This document shows, in pieces, positions 8,517-17,791 of a stretch of DNA of 40,667 bases. The first letter of the stretch is position 1. Each line of letters begins with the position of its first letter. This stretch comes from an uncultured Lewinella sp. GTDB taxonomy: Bacteria; Bacteroidota; Bacteroidia; Chitinophagales; Saprospiraceae. The stretch covers positions 1-40,667 of the forward strand of contig CAJXMP010000006.1 in NCBI GenBank assembly GCA_913056515.1, read 5' to 3'. Below the pieces are notes generated by a model. That model was not told where the DNA came from, made no database searches, and saw only the letters and a program-made list of their open reading frames with translations. The translations under genes and the position numbers were made by a program.

Positions 8517-9424
8517 TGACTACAAAATCAAGTAAAGTACTAATCCCTTTGTTGGCTTTACCCCTGATGGTTGGCTTGGTTTTATTATTCCAATCCTTTG
8601 GTGCTGAAAAGTCTAATTCATCAGATGATACTCCAATCGAGATAGCATTTAATCCTAATAAGACCTATACCTTAGCTGGAGAGTCTTTTGATTTAACTTC
8701 ATTTGATGTATTGGAGCGCTTAGAGCGGGAAGTATTGGTCAATGCCCATTGGACGTCTGCTACCACTATAAATATGAAGCGTACTGGACGATACTTCAAA
8801 ATCATGGAGGAAATTTTGGAGGCTAATGGAGTGCCAACAGATTTAAAATATTTAGCAGTAGCAGAGAGTAATTTAGAAATGAAGGCTTCTCCTGCAGGCG
8901 CAAAAGGATTGTGGCAATTTATGAGTGCAACAGGACGGGAGTTTGGTTTAGAAGTCTCTAGTCAAGTGGATGAGCGCTTGCACGTTGAAAAATCTACACA
9001 GGCATTTTGCGATAAAATACTTGCTGACAAGGAAAAGTTTGGTTCTTGGTTGACGGCTATTGCTGCTTACAATATGGGTAGGGGAGGAATGATAAAAGTT
9101 TTAGATAGACAAGGAACAGCTAATTATTTTGAAATGAATCTGAGCGATGAAACGATGCGTTATCCGTTCCGTATCATGGCCATTAAAGAAATATTCGAAC
9201 ATCCTGTGGAATATGGATTTATTCTGGATGATTCTGATTATTATAATCCTTTCGATGGTCTAAGTAAAACGATTGAAGTGAATGCCTCTATTCCTAGTTT
9301 ATCGGATTTTGCCGCCTCTTACAATATGAGTTATCGCGAACTAAAGATATTGAATCCATGGCTCAGAGAACACAAATTAGATGTGAAGCCAGGCAAGACC
9401 TATGGTATACAAGTGTATAAATAA
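8516..9424 (+). CDS. Lytic transglycosylase (SLT domain, MltD-like)
   Basis: A periplasmic murein hydrolase expected to cleave MurNAc-GlcNAc bonds with formation of 1,6-anhydro-MurNAc. The 302-aa product has an N-terminal membrane anchor or uncleaved signal (about 8-27). The family 1 SLT fold follows: LAVAESNLEMKASPAGAKGL contains the catalytic Glu of the ES motif, followed by WQFM, and AAYNMGRGGM is the conserved third motif. The last 50 residues (SIPSLSDFAASYNMSYRELK) look like one degenerate LysM-type domain. The ATG overlaps the preceding stop (TAATG), which supports an operon with scpB and the DUF2480 gene. A hairpin terminator follows immediately. Confidence 0.88.
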   Translation: MTTKSSKVLIPLLALPLMVGLVLLFQSFGAEKSNSSDDTPIEIAFNPNKTYTLAGESFDLTSFDVLERLEREVLVNAHWTSATTINMKRTGRYFKIMEEILEANGVPTDLKYLAVAESNLEMKASPAGAKGLWQFMSATGREFGLEVSSQVDERLHVEKSTQAFCDKILADKEKFGSWLTAIAAYNMGRGGMIKVLDRQGTANYFEMNLSDETMRYPFRIMAIKEIFEHPVEYGFILDDSDYYNPFDGLSKTIEVNASIPSLSDFAASYNMSYRELKILNPWLREHKLDVKPGKTYGIQVYK

Positions 9425-9459
9425 AAAAATCCCGAAGTTTAAACTTCGGGATTTTTTTA
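9422..9459. terminator. Bidirectional terminator between the transglycosylase gene and dsbD
   Basis: A perfect 24-bp palindrome (9429-9452) containing CCCGAAG/CTTCGGG is flanked by A- and T-tracts, and can fold with a 4-nt loop. It lies between two convergent genes, and the dsbD stop begins just inside the T-tract. Confidence 0.9.
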
Positions 9460-11988
9460 TTGAATGGCCTGGAATTGATTTAACCCACATTCTAAAAATT
9501 GTTGATAGGCTGTTACATCTTCATCGTAGGCGGTCGGCTTATTCAAAACTTTAAAGCTTCCATCCTCCATAGGTGCAACCAATACATAGTATGGCTGAGA
9601 GTTGGTTCCAAAGTGAATAGCTTGGAAATCTGCCCACTTGTTTCCAACATTTCTCATTTTCTTTTGGGATAGCTTAGATACATAAGGTTGATCTAATTCT
9701 TTTCGCTCATCAACATAAAGGGATACCAATACATATTCATCTCTGATCAGTGGAAGTATTTCGTCCTCTCCCCATACCTTGTCCTCCATCTTACGACAGT
9801 TCACACAACCATGGCCAGTGAAGTCAATAAAGATAGGCTTGTTTTGTTTCCTAGCTACTTCTTGCGCTTCAGCAAAGTCCTTATAACATTCCAAGTTCAA
9901 TGGGCAATGTTTAGGGAAAATAAAGGAGTGCCCTGCTGGAGGTGCTAAACCACTTAATAAATCAGGCGTATTGAAGGTCTCTGACTTTTTATCCACCATA
10001 AATCCTAAAGACAGATAAACAGAAACTACTACAAAGAAGGCGATGAATGCTCTTCGTACATTCGAAAACTTTTTGATAGGAGAATCGTGCGGGAATTTGA
10101 TCTTTCCTAAAAGATATATCACGATACAAATAGAACAGATCAACCAGATGCCCAGGAATAACTCGTAAGGCATGATTTTCCATCCCATAGTTAAGTCAGC
10201 TACACTTATGAATTTCATTGCGAGTGCTATTTCTACAAATCCTAATACCACCTTTACGGATGACATCCATCCCCCTGCTGTTGGAAGTGAGTTTAACCAC
10301 GATGGGAATGCTGCAAAAAGTGCAAATGGTAATGCTAAGGCAGTAGAGAATCCCAACATACCCATTAAAGGACCTACTGGTATTCTACCCAAAATGACTG
10401 GACCTGAACCTGTTGCTGTTTCTACCAGTAAGGTTCCAATTACGGGACCTGTACAGGAGAATGATACTAAAGCCAATGTAAAGGCCATGAAGAAGATACC
10501 TAGAACACCACCTTTATCTGCCTGAGCATCTGCTTTAGTTCCCCAAGAAGAGGGTAAGGTGATTTCGAAATATCCAAAGAAAGATATAGCGAATACGATA
10601 AATAGGGCTGCGAAGAACAAGTTGAACCATACATTAGTAGACATGAGATTCAAGGTGTCTGCACCAAAAGCCATCGTAAAGGCTAATCCAATAAATACAT
10701 AAATACCTATAATCGATAATCCATAGATGATCGCATTCTTGATTCCTTTAGCTTTAGTTGGACTTTTCTTTGTAAAGAATCCTACTGTAATAGGAATCAT
10801 AGGAAATACACAAGGCGTTAATAATGCAATTAAACCACCTCCAAAACCAGCTAGGAATACCAAGAATAAGCTTCTTGACTTTTCTTCTTTTTCTTCTTCT
10901 CCGTCACAAGTAAGGTCTTCATCAGAATGGTCAAAGCTGTAATCAACAGGTGTACCAGCGAGATCTAAGCCATCGGTTTCTATATCCATTACCTCCTCTT
11001 CTTCTTGGAAAGTATAATTGCCTTTACTTAAATCGAAACTGATTTCAAGGGAAGTAGGGTTCAAGCACATTTTATCGTTACAAGACACATATTCAATGTA
11101 GAAAGGAATAAGTCCGGTCCCAGAAGTTGCTTGTACTTTTTGAGTGAAAATAGCTTCTTGCTTAAATTTAACTAGCTCCATGTCAAAGACCTTATCATAC
11201 ATGGTCTTTACATTACCACCCTCTTCAACACTACCAATTAATTCAACACCTTCAGGAACTGTAATTTCGAAATAAGTGGACAATGGACCACCTGCTGGAA
11301 TAGTCTGAGAATACATATACCAACCATCATCGATGCTGGTACTACAGATCAGTTCATAGGTGTTATCATCTAATTGTTTTTGTTCAAAAAACCATTTGAC
11401 TGGTTTTACAAAACCTGATGCTCCTTCTAGTTCTGCTGCTGTTTCATCTGTAGTAGTTGCTGCGTCTTCAATATCTTCTGGGGCTTCCTCTTTTGTTTCC
11501 TCTGGGGCCTCTTGCTGATCTGCCTTTGCTGGAGCTTTAGACTCTACAGAAAGATCAAAACTAAAATCTTCATCTGTAGGCGGTAGACATTTTTCGTCAT
11601 CACAAGACATGTAAGTTAGATAACCCGTGAAGCTTGTGTTTGCATTGATTTTGATCTTTTGCTTAAAAGTAACCTGTTTGGCATACTTGATGATATCCAT
11701 ATCGAACATCTTATCATAGCCTGTTTTTGCTTTGCCTATTTCTTCTGTTTCACCAATCAATTCGACAGCATCATTGGAGTCAAATTCAAAGGTCGTGGGG
11801 ATAGGGCCGTTATCTCCAATTTTTTGGGAATATACATACCAGCCATCTTCGATAGTTGCATCAAAGACCAAGTACATTTCGTTTTCAGAGATTCTTTCTT
11901 GGCTTAAATCCCAAGTTACCGGTGTTTCTATTTGTCCAATTGCAAATTGGCTCATTAGCGTTAAAAGAAACAGATGAAAATATCTCAT
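9457..11988 (-). CDS. dsbD: Thiol:disulfide interchange protein DsbD with tandem N-terminal domains
   Basis: DsbD carries electrons from cytoplasmic thioredoxin across the membrane to periplasmic thiol proteins. The ATG at 11988 begins a signal peptide (MRYFHLFLLTLMSQFAIGQ); the frame upstream to 12051 lacks one. In this 843-aa numbering there are two homologous DsbD-alpha-like domains (about 20-150 and 195-325). Each has DGWYxYSQ, YDKxFDM and a CX4C pair (Cys129/Cys134 and Cys303/Cys308), and an acidic Ala/Glu-rich linker joins them. The eight-helix core follows, with redox Cys393 (TPCVFPMIP) and Cys512 (SFSCTGPVIG). A C-terminal thioredoxin domain has GCVNC (Cys728, Cys731). The doubled alpha domain is unlike enterobacterial DsbD, which has one. 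Confidence 0.92.
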   Translation of the reverse strand: MRYFHLFLLTLMSQFAIGQIETPVTWDLSQERISENEMYLVFDATIEDGWYVYSQKIGDNGPIPTTFEFDSNDAVELIGETEEIGKAKTGYDKMFDMDIIKYAKQVTFKQKIKINANTSFTGYLTYMSCDDEKCLPPTDEDFSFDLSVESKAPAKADQQEAPEETKEEAPEDIEDAATTTDETAAELEGASGFVKPVKWFFEQKQLDDNTYELICSTSIDDGWYMYSQTIPAGGPLSTYFEITVPEGVELIGSVEEGGNVKTMYDKVFDMELVKFKQEAIFTQKVQATSGTGLIPFYIEYVSCNDKMCLNPTSLEISFDLSKGNYTFQEEEEVMDIETDGLDLAGTPVDYSFDHSDEDLTCDGEEEKEEKSRSLFLVFLAGFGGGLIALLTPCVFPMIPITVGFFTKKSPTKAKGIKNAIIYGLSIIGIYVFIGLAFTMAFGADTLNLMSTNVWFNLFFAALFIVFAISFFGYFEITLPSSWGTKADAQADKGGVLGIFFMAFTLALVSFSCTGPVIGTLLVETATGSGPVILGRIPVGPLMGMLGFSTALALPFALFAAFPSWLNSLPTAGGWMSSVKVVLGFVEIALAMKFISVADLTMGWKIMPYELFLGIWLICSICIVIYLLGKIKFPHDSPIKKFSNVRRAFIAFFVVVSVYLSLGFMVDKKSETFNTPDLLSGLAPPAGHSFIFPKHCPLNLECYKDFAEAQEVARKQNKPIFIDFTGHGCVNCRKMEDKVWGEDEILPLIRDEYVLVSLYVDERKELDQPYVSKLSQKKMRNVGNKWADFQAIHFGTNSQPYYVLVAPMEDGSFKVLNKPTAYDEDVTAYQQFLECGLNQFQAIQ

Positions 11989-12198
11989 TTTAATACAGGT
12001 TTTATGACCAAAAATTGGTTTCGTCTTCATTATGGGTAGTAAAAGCCGCAACTTATTAAGTTATTCAGCTAAATGCAGGATTTTTGGAAGGTTTAAATAA
12101 AAATTAACACCCCTTCAGCAATCTGTAATACTCTATACATAGCTTAGGAAGAGAGCCTATAATTTCTCTTGTAAGTTAAGGAATCGTGCGCTGAAAAT

Positions 12199-13197
12199 TT
12201 AAATCAAACCAAACATTTCTACAATTGGTGTTATCCTCAGACAGAGAATATTGAGTAGAAGTAATAAAGTGACTAATTCTCCCCATTGATTCTTAGCATT
12301 TAAACTTAACAAGCTGCTGAAAATTGCTGCAGGTATTGCGAGTAATATGAGGTATTGCTCTACATCTAGTCCTATAAAAATAATAAGTAACAGTTGAATG
12401 CTATACAGCACAAATAGACTTAGGATCTTCCTTTGTACTACTATAGATCTTTTGTAATTGAATCTTCTAAAATTAAAGCTGAGTGCAACAAAAACTATAA
12501 AGCCTGATAGGACGCAAAATATGGATTGGAGATTAGCGAATTTAAAATTCCACAAGCCTAATAAGGGGAGTAAATCATTATTCAATAACAAGTGTAACTC
12601 ATCATTATAATAATACAATGTACCCAAGAGATAATAAGGTAATGCTAAACCTATGAGCATCAATATACGCTCATGGCCTTTAAAGGATCGAAGTTGAATA
12701 AAAGCAATAAATGCCCAAATAAATAAAATAGCATATACTGGGTTAAGTAAACTGGCTAATCCAATAAAGAATCCTGCATTGAATACTTGGACATATGCTT
12801 TATTCTTTTTGTAACTCTCTAACACCTCATTTATGGCTAGGATGACAAGAAAATTGGCAAGAATAGCTTCATTTAGGAGGAAAGGACTGGGACTTAAGGC
12901 TATAAATAATATGTAAAACAGCCCCGGTAGAAGGTTAGTGGTCTTTAGTAATTGCTGCTTAGTACTTATGTAAATCAGTAATAAGCATTGAATAAAAACT
13001 ACAAGGGTAGCAATAATATATTGAACCTCAATACTTAATCGATAGTATGGATTTAATATGGTTTGCGCAATAATGGTATTAACTGGAGACTCGCTTAATT
13101 CCTTTCCAAAATAATAATCTATACCCGCAAATAATCCGATCAGGACTAGATAGAAGAAGGATAGAATAATCTTATTGGAATTAAAAAATTTAAGCAT
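12199..13197 (-). CDS. Polytopic membrane protein, DUF6427-like
   Basis: A 332-aa, very hydrophobic protein with roughly ten predicted transmembrane segments. The pattern (short basic N-terminus MLKFFNSNKI, NEAILANFLVILAINEVLES, NAGFFIGLASLLNPVYAILF) resembles the DUF6427 family of Bacteroidota, for which I know no established biochemical role. The FFIGLASLLNP segment recalls polyprenyl-sugar-dependent membrane proteins, but no catalytic motif is visible and I assign no function. A perfect -7-like element lies 26 bp upstream. The hydrolase gene upstream is on the same strand, 62 bp away. Confidence 0.6.
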   Translation of the reverse strand: MLKFFNSNKIILSFFYLVLIGLFAGIDYYFGKELSESPVNTIIAQTILNPYYRLSIEVQYIIATLVVFIQCLLLIYISTKQQLLKTTNLLPGLFYILFIALSPSPFLLNEAILANFLVILAINEVLESYKKNKAYVQVFNAGFFIGLASLLNPVYAILFIWAFIAFIQLRSFKGHERILMLIGLALPYYLLGTLYYYNDELHLLLNNDLLPLLGLWNFKFANLQSIFCVLSGFIVFVALSFNFRRFNYKRSIVVQRKILSLFVLYSIQLLLIIFIGLDVEQYLILLAIPAAIFSSLLSLNAKNQWGELVTLLLLLNILCLRITPIVEMFGLI

Positions 13198-13222
13198 GAT
13201 TATTGCCTACTTGGTCTAGTAT

Positions 13223-13230
13223 CAAAGATA
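13223..13230 (-). promoter_or_regulatory. Candidate -7 promoter element for the polytopic membrane protein gene
   Basis: Read on the minus strand this is TATCTTTG, an exact match to the Bacteroidota -7 consensus TAnnTTTG. It is placed to give a leader of about 20 nt to the ATG at 13197. No -33 TTTG is found at a standard spacing, so support is limited. Confidence 0.35.
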
Positions 13231-13259
13231 CTTATTATAAAATAAGTTTGAATAAAATA

Positions 13260-14150
13260 TCAATGGCTAATATTTGATTTTATAAAATTGATTGTTTTGT
13301 TCACCAGCTCCTGAGCCGCATCGGGTAAATCTCTGGAGTCCCAGGGATGTTTCATGTTAAATACATGATCACAATCGAGAATCTTGACTAATTCTGTATG
13401 AGTCGGATGGAGTTCAAATAATGCTTCAGCGGATGAGAAGGGTACTGCTACATCCCGATCACCATGGCATAGTAAAATTCGACCCTTGAATTGGGGAAGA
13501 TTATTTGAGATGGTGAAACGTTCTTGGTGTTTTTTGAAGTCCTGATAAAATTGATAATCTAATTTTAGGGTATCGCCTGTTCTGCTATTTAGAATAGTGT
13601 AATATCCTTTTTCTTTCCAATCGCTTATGAATCCAGGTTTAAGCCATGCATAATCTAATCGTTGAACGGAAGCCCAACCCGTAACTGTTCCTATGTTTTC
13701 CAATTGGTTGGCTACACTAAGCACAAGTCCTCCTCCTCGGCTATGTCCAATTAAATGGATTTGACTGGTATCAATAGGCAATTTGACTTGATCTATATGA
13801 CTTTTAAGCCACACTATACAAGCTTGCAAGTCTTTAAGCTCATTGGAATAATTGTTCTGAGCGAATGCATCTAAATCCTTTAAATCTTCTGGTTGAGTTA
13901 CACTACAACCATTATAGCTAAAATTGAACTTGGCAAAGGCGATCCCGGATTGCGCAAATTGTGCAGCTATCAGGCTCCAAGCCCCCCAATCCTTAAACCC
14001 TTTTATACCGTGACAGAAAACAACAAGGGGCGATGGATCGTTTGTATTTTCATAGTACAGATCTAGTAAAAAAGGTCTACCAGATGGGCTGTTAACTTTA
14101 ATGTTTTCAAGTTGTTTTATTTGAGTGTTCATTTTAATTAAGTTTCGCAT
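13260..14150 (-). CDS. Alpha/beta hydrolase
   Basis: A cytoplasmic alpha/beta-hydrolase fold protein of 296 aa (290 if the second in-frame ATG at 14132 is used). VVFCHGIKGFKDWGAW is the oxyanion-hole strand and loop. GHSRGGG is the nucleophile elbow with catalytic Ser. LLCHGDRDVAVPFSSA carries the acid Asp, and CDHVFN carries the catalytic His, so the triad is complete. The SRGG elbow and the lack of a signal peptide suggest an intracellular esterase or peptidase-like enzyme; the substrate cannot be read. It diverges from the polyprenyl synthase gene with only 54 bp between starts. Confidence 0.8.
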   Translation of the reverse strand: MRNLIKMNTQIKQLENIKVNSPSGRPFLLDLYYENTNDPSPLVVFCHGIKGFKDWGAWSLIAAQFAQSGIAFAKFNFSYNGCSVTQPEDLKDLDAFAQNNYSNELKDLQACIVWLKSHIDQVKLPIDTSQIHLIGHSRGGGLVLSVANQLENIGTVTGWASVQRLDYAWLKPGFISDWKEKGYYTILNSRTGDTLKLDYQFYQDFKKHQERFTISNNLPQFKGRILLCHGDRDVAVPFSSAEALFELHPTHTELVKILDCDHVFNMKHPWDSRDLPDAAQELVNKTINFIKSNISH

Positions 14151-14204
14151 TTCTTGTATCTTGTGCCGGATGCAGGAATATTATCCTGGATACTAAACTA
14201 AATT

Positions 14205-15185
14205 ATGTCATATTCTCTTAAACGCATAAGAAAACCCATAGAAGAAGACTTAATTGCTTTTGAGTCATACTTTAGGGATAGCATGAAAAGTAGTAGTAAT
14301 GTTCCCTTGGTGGATCGCATTATGTACTATATAGTGAAGCGTAAAGGGAAGCAGATAAGACCCATTGTTGTATTCCTCTCGGCCAATGTGGTAAAAGGCA
14401 CAGATAGTTCTACATTTATTGCAGCATCATTAGTTGAACTTTTACATACTGCTACGCTAGTGCACGACGATGTTGTAGATGAGGCCAACTTCAGACGGGG
14501 GTTCTTTTCAATCAAAGCACTTTGGAAAAATAAGATTGCTGTATTAGTTGGTGACTATCTGCTATCGCAGGGATTATTATTGGCTGTAAGAAATAAGCAA
14601 TATCGCTTGTTGGAAATTGTTTCAGATGCTGTTAAGGAAATTAGTGAGGGTGAATTATTGCAATTAGAAAAAGCTAGGAAGCTGGATATTAAAGAAGGAG
14701 ATTACTATAAAATCATTAAAGGTAAAACAGCTTCATTAATCGCTGCTGCATGTGCGGCTGGGGCAGCTTCTGTAACTACAGATGAAAAGCTCATCGAGCG
14801 GATGCGATTGTTTGGGGAGAAGATTGGAATATCTTTCCAGATCAAAGATGATTTGTTTGACTTTGGTACAGATGATGTGGGAAAACCTTTGGGTATTGAT
14901 ATCAAGGAGAAGAAAATGACCTTACCCCTGATTTATGCCTTAAATAATGCAGACTCAGCCACACGAAGAAAAATTGTAAAGACGATTAGAAGAAATAAGG
15001 GAGAACGAAAAAAAATTGATCAAGTGGTCCAATTTGTCAAAGAGCATGGTGGTTTGACTTATGCACATGAAGAGATGATCAAATATAGGCAGGAGGCGCT
15101 TGAGCTTTTAGCAGACTTTCCAGACTCACCTGCCAAAGAAGCTATGCAGGAATTGGTACAGTATATTACGGAACGTAAGAAATAA
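14205..15185 (+). CDS. Trans-polyprenyl diphosphate synthase
   Basis: A long-chain all-trans prenyl transferase that adds isopentenyl diphosphate to an allylic primer, probably making the side chain of menaquinone. The 326-aa product has the first Asp-rich motif DDVVD at 88-92, followed by RRG, and the second, DDLFD, at 215-219 within FQIKDDLFDFG. GDYLL and KTASLIAAACA are conserved helices. The length suits IspB/HepT-type enzymes rather than the shorter FPP synthases. Chain length is not predictable by eye, so no symbol is given. It is transcribed alone and ends in a strong hairpin. Confidence 0.88.
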   Translation: MSYSLKRIRKPIEEDLIAFESYFRDSMKSSSNVPLVDRIMYYIVKRKGKQIRPIVVFLSANVVKGTDSSTFIAASLVELLHTATLVHDDVVDEANFRRGFFSIKALWKNKIAVLVGDYLLSQGLLLAVRNKQYRLLEIVSDAVKEISEGELLQLEKARKLDIKEGDYYKIIKGKTASLIAAACAAGAASVTTDEKLIERMRLFGEKIGISFQIKDDLFDFGTDDVGKPLGIDIKEKKMTLPLIYALNNADSATRRKIVKTIRRNKGERKKIDQVVQFVKEHGGLTYAHEEMIKYRQEALELLADFPDSPAKEAMQELVQYITERKK

Positions 15186-15218
15186 AAAATGGAGGTCATT
15201 GACCTCCATTTTTTATTT
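15184..15218. terminator. Bidirectional terminator after the polyprenyl synthase gene
   Basis: Stem 15185-15197 with 15201-15213 (AAAAATGGAGGTC and its complement) has a 3-nt loop and flanking A- and T-tracts. It serves the plus-strand polyprenyl synthase gene and the convergent coiled-coil gene. Confidence 0.9.
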
Positions 15219-16630
15219 TATGCTTCTTCATCCTCTTTAGATTCTTCGGATGCCTCTTCTCCTTTAAGTTTTTCAATCAGTGCTTTCGCTTTTGCTTTCG
15301 CATCTTCAGCTAATTCCTCCACTTTATCTTCTAGGGCATCTACTTTTTCTTCAACAACATCGCCGATTGCTTCTAGTTTCTCCTCTACTTGCTCACTGAG
15401 TTCTTCTAGTTTTTCTTCCGCTTTTTCTGCTAGATCTTTTACTTTTTGCTTGCCTTCATTGATCGCTTCTGCTAGTTTTTCCAATTTAGGATCTGAGGAC
15501 TTTGATTTTTCTTCTAGTTCAGATGTAATTTTTTCATCAAGCTCTTTTTTCAAGCGCTTCTTATCATCTTCTTGCTGTTGCTTTTGTGCTTGAGCTTCCA
15601 AGTTTACACGTCTCTTTTCAAGATCTTCCCGAGTACGATTCATCTCCGTAAGCTTTTCAGATTTAGAACGAATTCGTTCTTCAATCATAGCTATTTTAGC
15701 GATGCTGATTTGTGCCTCTAATTGGTTGTCCGATCTAGCTTCTCTTCTATTTTGATATTCTAAATCAGATTTATCTCGATTGATGGAGTTTTCCATTTTT
15801 TTGATCGCTTCTAGCAAGCCTTTATAGCGTTTGTCTAGTCGTTCAAGTGGTGATGCTCCAGGTTGGCCAGCAGAGCCAAATTTCTTTTCTTTAACTTCTT
15901 TGAATGCTTTGTCGATGCGTTCCCAAATCTTGGAACGGTCTTCTTTATTTAGCTTAAGATTTCTAAGTTTTTGCTGAATTTTTTTCAATTCTTCAAAGAC
16001 TGCTTGAAGTCTTTTTCCCTCTGTAATCTTAGCCTCTATTTGTTCCATCTCTTCATAGAGGGACTGTTTGTTTTTGGCAGATTCTTGATTGAACTCCTTA
16101 TCCATTTGAGTTCTAAGGTCTTTAAGCTTGGAGAACAAGTCGTTGGTGACCTCTTTGAGCATATTGCCGTGTTCTCTAAAGAGATTCTTCTCTCTTAATT
16201 GTTCTTGAACTTTAGACCAGAACCCTTTTAGGTTTTCCCAAATGCCTTTATCGAATTTTTCTACCCGTTCAATTCTATCTTTTAACTCATCCAACTCACT
16301 TTTGTAGGATTGGTATAGTTTAGTCGATAGAACCATGAAGTTCCACTCATTGACTTTTACACTTATGTCACCTTCTTGTTCTGCGGTTAGTCCATCAGGC
16401 AGGATGGAAGAAGAAAGGGAGAGTTCTTTTTCCGAACTACTGTGTTCAGGGAATTCTATATCTTGATTTTCCCTCCATTTTTTGTTGAGATCTTCAATGA
16501 ATTGGTCGGTAACAACCTCGTCTTTGAATTGCTTACATTGAACCATATTAGTTTCAGGAATCAATTCAAGTGCTAGTAAGTATTTCGCTTCATTGGCATC
16601 TTTACACCATGCAGTAATCCGGGTTTTCAT
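15218..16630 (-). CDS. Cytoplasmic coiled-coil protein, possibly DUF349-like
   Basis: A 470-aa charged protein of uncertain function. The first 45 residues look folded (MKTRITAWCKDANEAKYLLA). The middle (about 125-270) has helical segments with IWENLKGFWSKVQEQLREKN and SKIWERIDKAFKEVKEKKFG, a W-x-x-x-K/D-x-x-x-x-V pattern that recalls DUF349 units. Residues 275-355 are long coiled coil. The last 90 residues are an amphipathic Ala/Glu/Lys repeat (EEKLEELSEQVEEKLEAIG) similar in style to apolipoprotein or LEA-type helices, ending in an acidic tail. There is no signal peptide or membrane segment. It has its own promoter candidate at 16703-16736 and ends in a shared terminator. Confidence 0.6.
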   Translation of the reverse strand: MKTRITAWCKDANEAKYLLALELIPETNMVQCKQFKDEVVTDQFIEDLNKKWRENQDIEFPEHSSSEKELSLSSSILPDGLTAEQEGDISVKVNEWNFMVLSTKLYQSYKSELDELKDRIERVEKFDKGIWENLKGFWSKVQEQLREKNLFREHGNMLKEVTNDLFSKLKDLRTQMDKEFNQESAKNKQSLYEEMEQIEAKITEGKRLQAVFEELKKIQQKLRNLKLNKEDRSKIWERIDKAFKEVKEKKFGSAGQPGASPLERLDKRYKGLLEAIKKMENSINRDKSDLEYQNRREARSDNQLEAQISIAKIAMIEERIRSKSEKLTEMNRTREDLEKRRVNLEAQAQKQQQEDDKKRLKKELDEKITSELEEKSKSSDPKLEKLAEAINEGKQKVKDLAEKAEEKLEELSEQVEEKLEAIGDVVEEKVDALEDKVEELAEDAKAKAKALIEKLKGEEASEESKEDEEA

Positions 16631-16702
16631 AACTGGTAATCTTTCCTTTCAGTAAATAATTCTATAATACTTGGTATAGTCACTAAGGGTGACGGACTAA
16701 AT

Positions 16703-16736
16703 CAAAGTTAAAAATTATTTATTGATATTGTTCAAA
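16703..16736 (-). promoter_or_regulatory. Promoter of the coiled-coil protein gene
   Basis: On the minus strand, TAACTTTG (16703-16710) matches the Bacteroidota -7 consensus TAnnTTTG exactly. TTTG (16733-16736) lies 22 nt upstream as the -33 element, within the accepted 17-23 nt spacing. It would give a leader of about 65 nt to the ATG at 16630. Confidence 0.5.
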
Positions 16737-16748
16737 TAAATCAAAATC

Positions 16749-17747
16749 CTAAACTAATTGGTTTTTGATTAAGTATTCAGCTATTTGGACTGCATTTGTT
16801 GCTGCACCTTTCCTTAGATTATCTGATACCACCCACATGTTTAGTCCATTTGCTATGGATTCATCTCTTCGGATTCTACCTACAAATACCTCATCCTTAT
16901 CTTTCGCTAGTAGGGGCATAGGGTAACTATTTGTAGCTGGATTATCTTGTAAAATAATTCCTGGAGTATTACCAATAGCTTGTTTTATTTGATCAATATC
17001 AAATGCTTTTTTTAATTCTAAATTGACTGATTCCGAGTGTCCTCCTGACACTGGAACACGCACAGCGGTTGCTGTAATTGCCATGTCAGGAGCTTGGAGA
17101 ATCTTTCTAGTTTCATTAACTATTTTCATCTCCTCTTTAGTATAGTCATTGTCTAAAAAAATGTCGCAATGTGGGATGCAATTGCCGAATATCGGATAAT
17201 GATAGGCTCTATCTTCATCTTTGAGTAGTATTCCATTCTTTTCTGCTTCATATTGGGCAACAGCTTTCGCACCCGTTCCAGTATAAGATTGATAAGTGGA
17301 TACAATCATTCTTTTGATTCCATAATCCTGATGTATCGGCAAAAGAGCCAAAACCAACTGGATGGTGGAGCAATTTGGGTTAGCGATGATTTTATCTGAT
17401 TGGCTGAGCAGGTGTGCATTGATTTCTGGAACTACCAAAGGAATGTTTGGTTCCATACGCCAAGCGGAAGAATTATCTACAACGGTACATCCTACTTCGG
17501 CAAATTTTGGAGCCCATGCTTTGGAAATAGTACCCCCTGCAGAGAAGATGGCAATCTGAGGTCTTTTTTCAACAGCTGATTTAAGATCAGTAACTGTATA
17601 TGCTTTCCCCTTGAAGTGAATGGTCTTTCCTACAGAACGGGCGGAGGCTACAGGAATCAGTTCGGTGATAGGCAAATTTACTTTTTCCAGGACCTTGAAC
17701 ATCTCCGTACCTACCAAACCTGTGGCACCTACTACGGCAATTTTCAT
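16749..17747 (-). CDS. asd: Aspartate-semialdehyde dehydrogenase
   Basis: Asd reduces aspartyl-4-phosphate to aspartate semialdehyde with NADPH. This is the branch point to lysine/diaminopimelate, threonine and methionine. The 332-aa product has the Rossmann motif VVGATGLVGTEM at the N-terminus, SAGGTISKAWAPKFAEVGC, the catalytic Cys in NPNCSTIQLV, and the RVPVSGGHSESVN segment with the catalytic His. It is of normal family length. It is divergent from the lamin-tail gene with 44 bp between starts, so the two promoters must overlap or lie within coding sequence. No terminator is visible between asd and the downstream coiled-coil gene. Confidence 0.95.
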   Translation of the reverse strand: MKIAVVGATGLVGTEMFKVLEKVNLPITELIPVASARSVGKTIHFKGKAYTVTDLKSAVEKRPQIAIFSAGGTISKAWAPKFAEVGCTVVDNSSAWRMEPNIPLVVPEINAHLLSQSDKIIANPNCSTIQLVLALLPIHQDYGIKRMIVSTYQSYTGTGAKAVAQYEAEKNGILLKDEDRAYHYPIFGNCIPHCDIFLDNDYTKEEMKIVNETRKILQAPDMAITATAVRVPVSGGHSESVNLELKKAFDIDQIKQAIGNTPGIILQDNPATNSYPMPLLAKDKDEVFVGRIRRDESIANGLNMWVVSDNLRKGAATNAVQIAEYLIKNQLV

Positions 17748-17791
17748 CTGATAAATTTTTGATGATTTCTAAAAAATACAAAATAATAGAA

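Noticed and set aside
10172-10525. 117-codon plus-strand ORF within dsbD
   Set aside because: Shadow of the dsbD membrane core on the opposite strand; no signal or motif.
15189-15593. 134-codon Ser-rich plus-strand ORF
   Set aside because: It is antisense to the Glu/Lys-rich coiled-coil gene; the Ser/Phe composition is a mirror of GAA/GAG/AAA codons.
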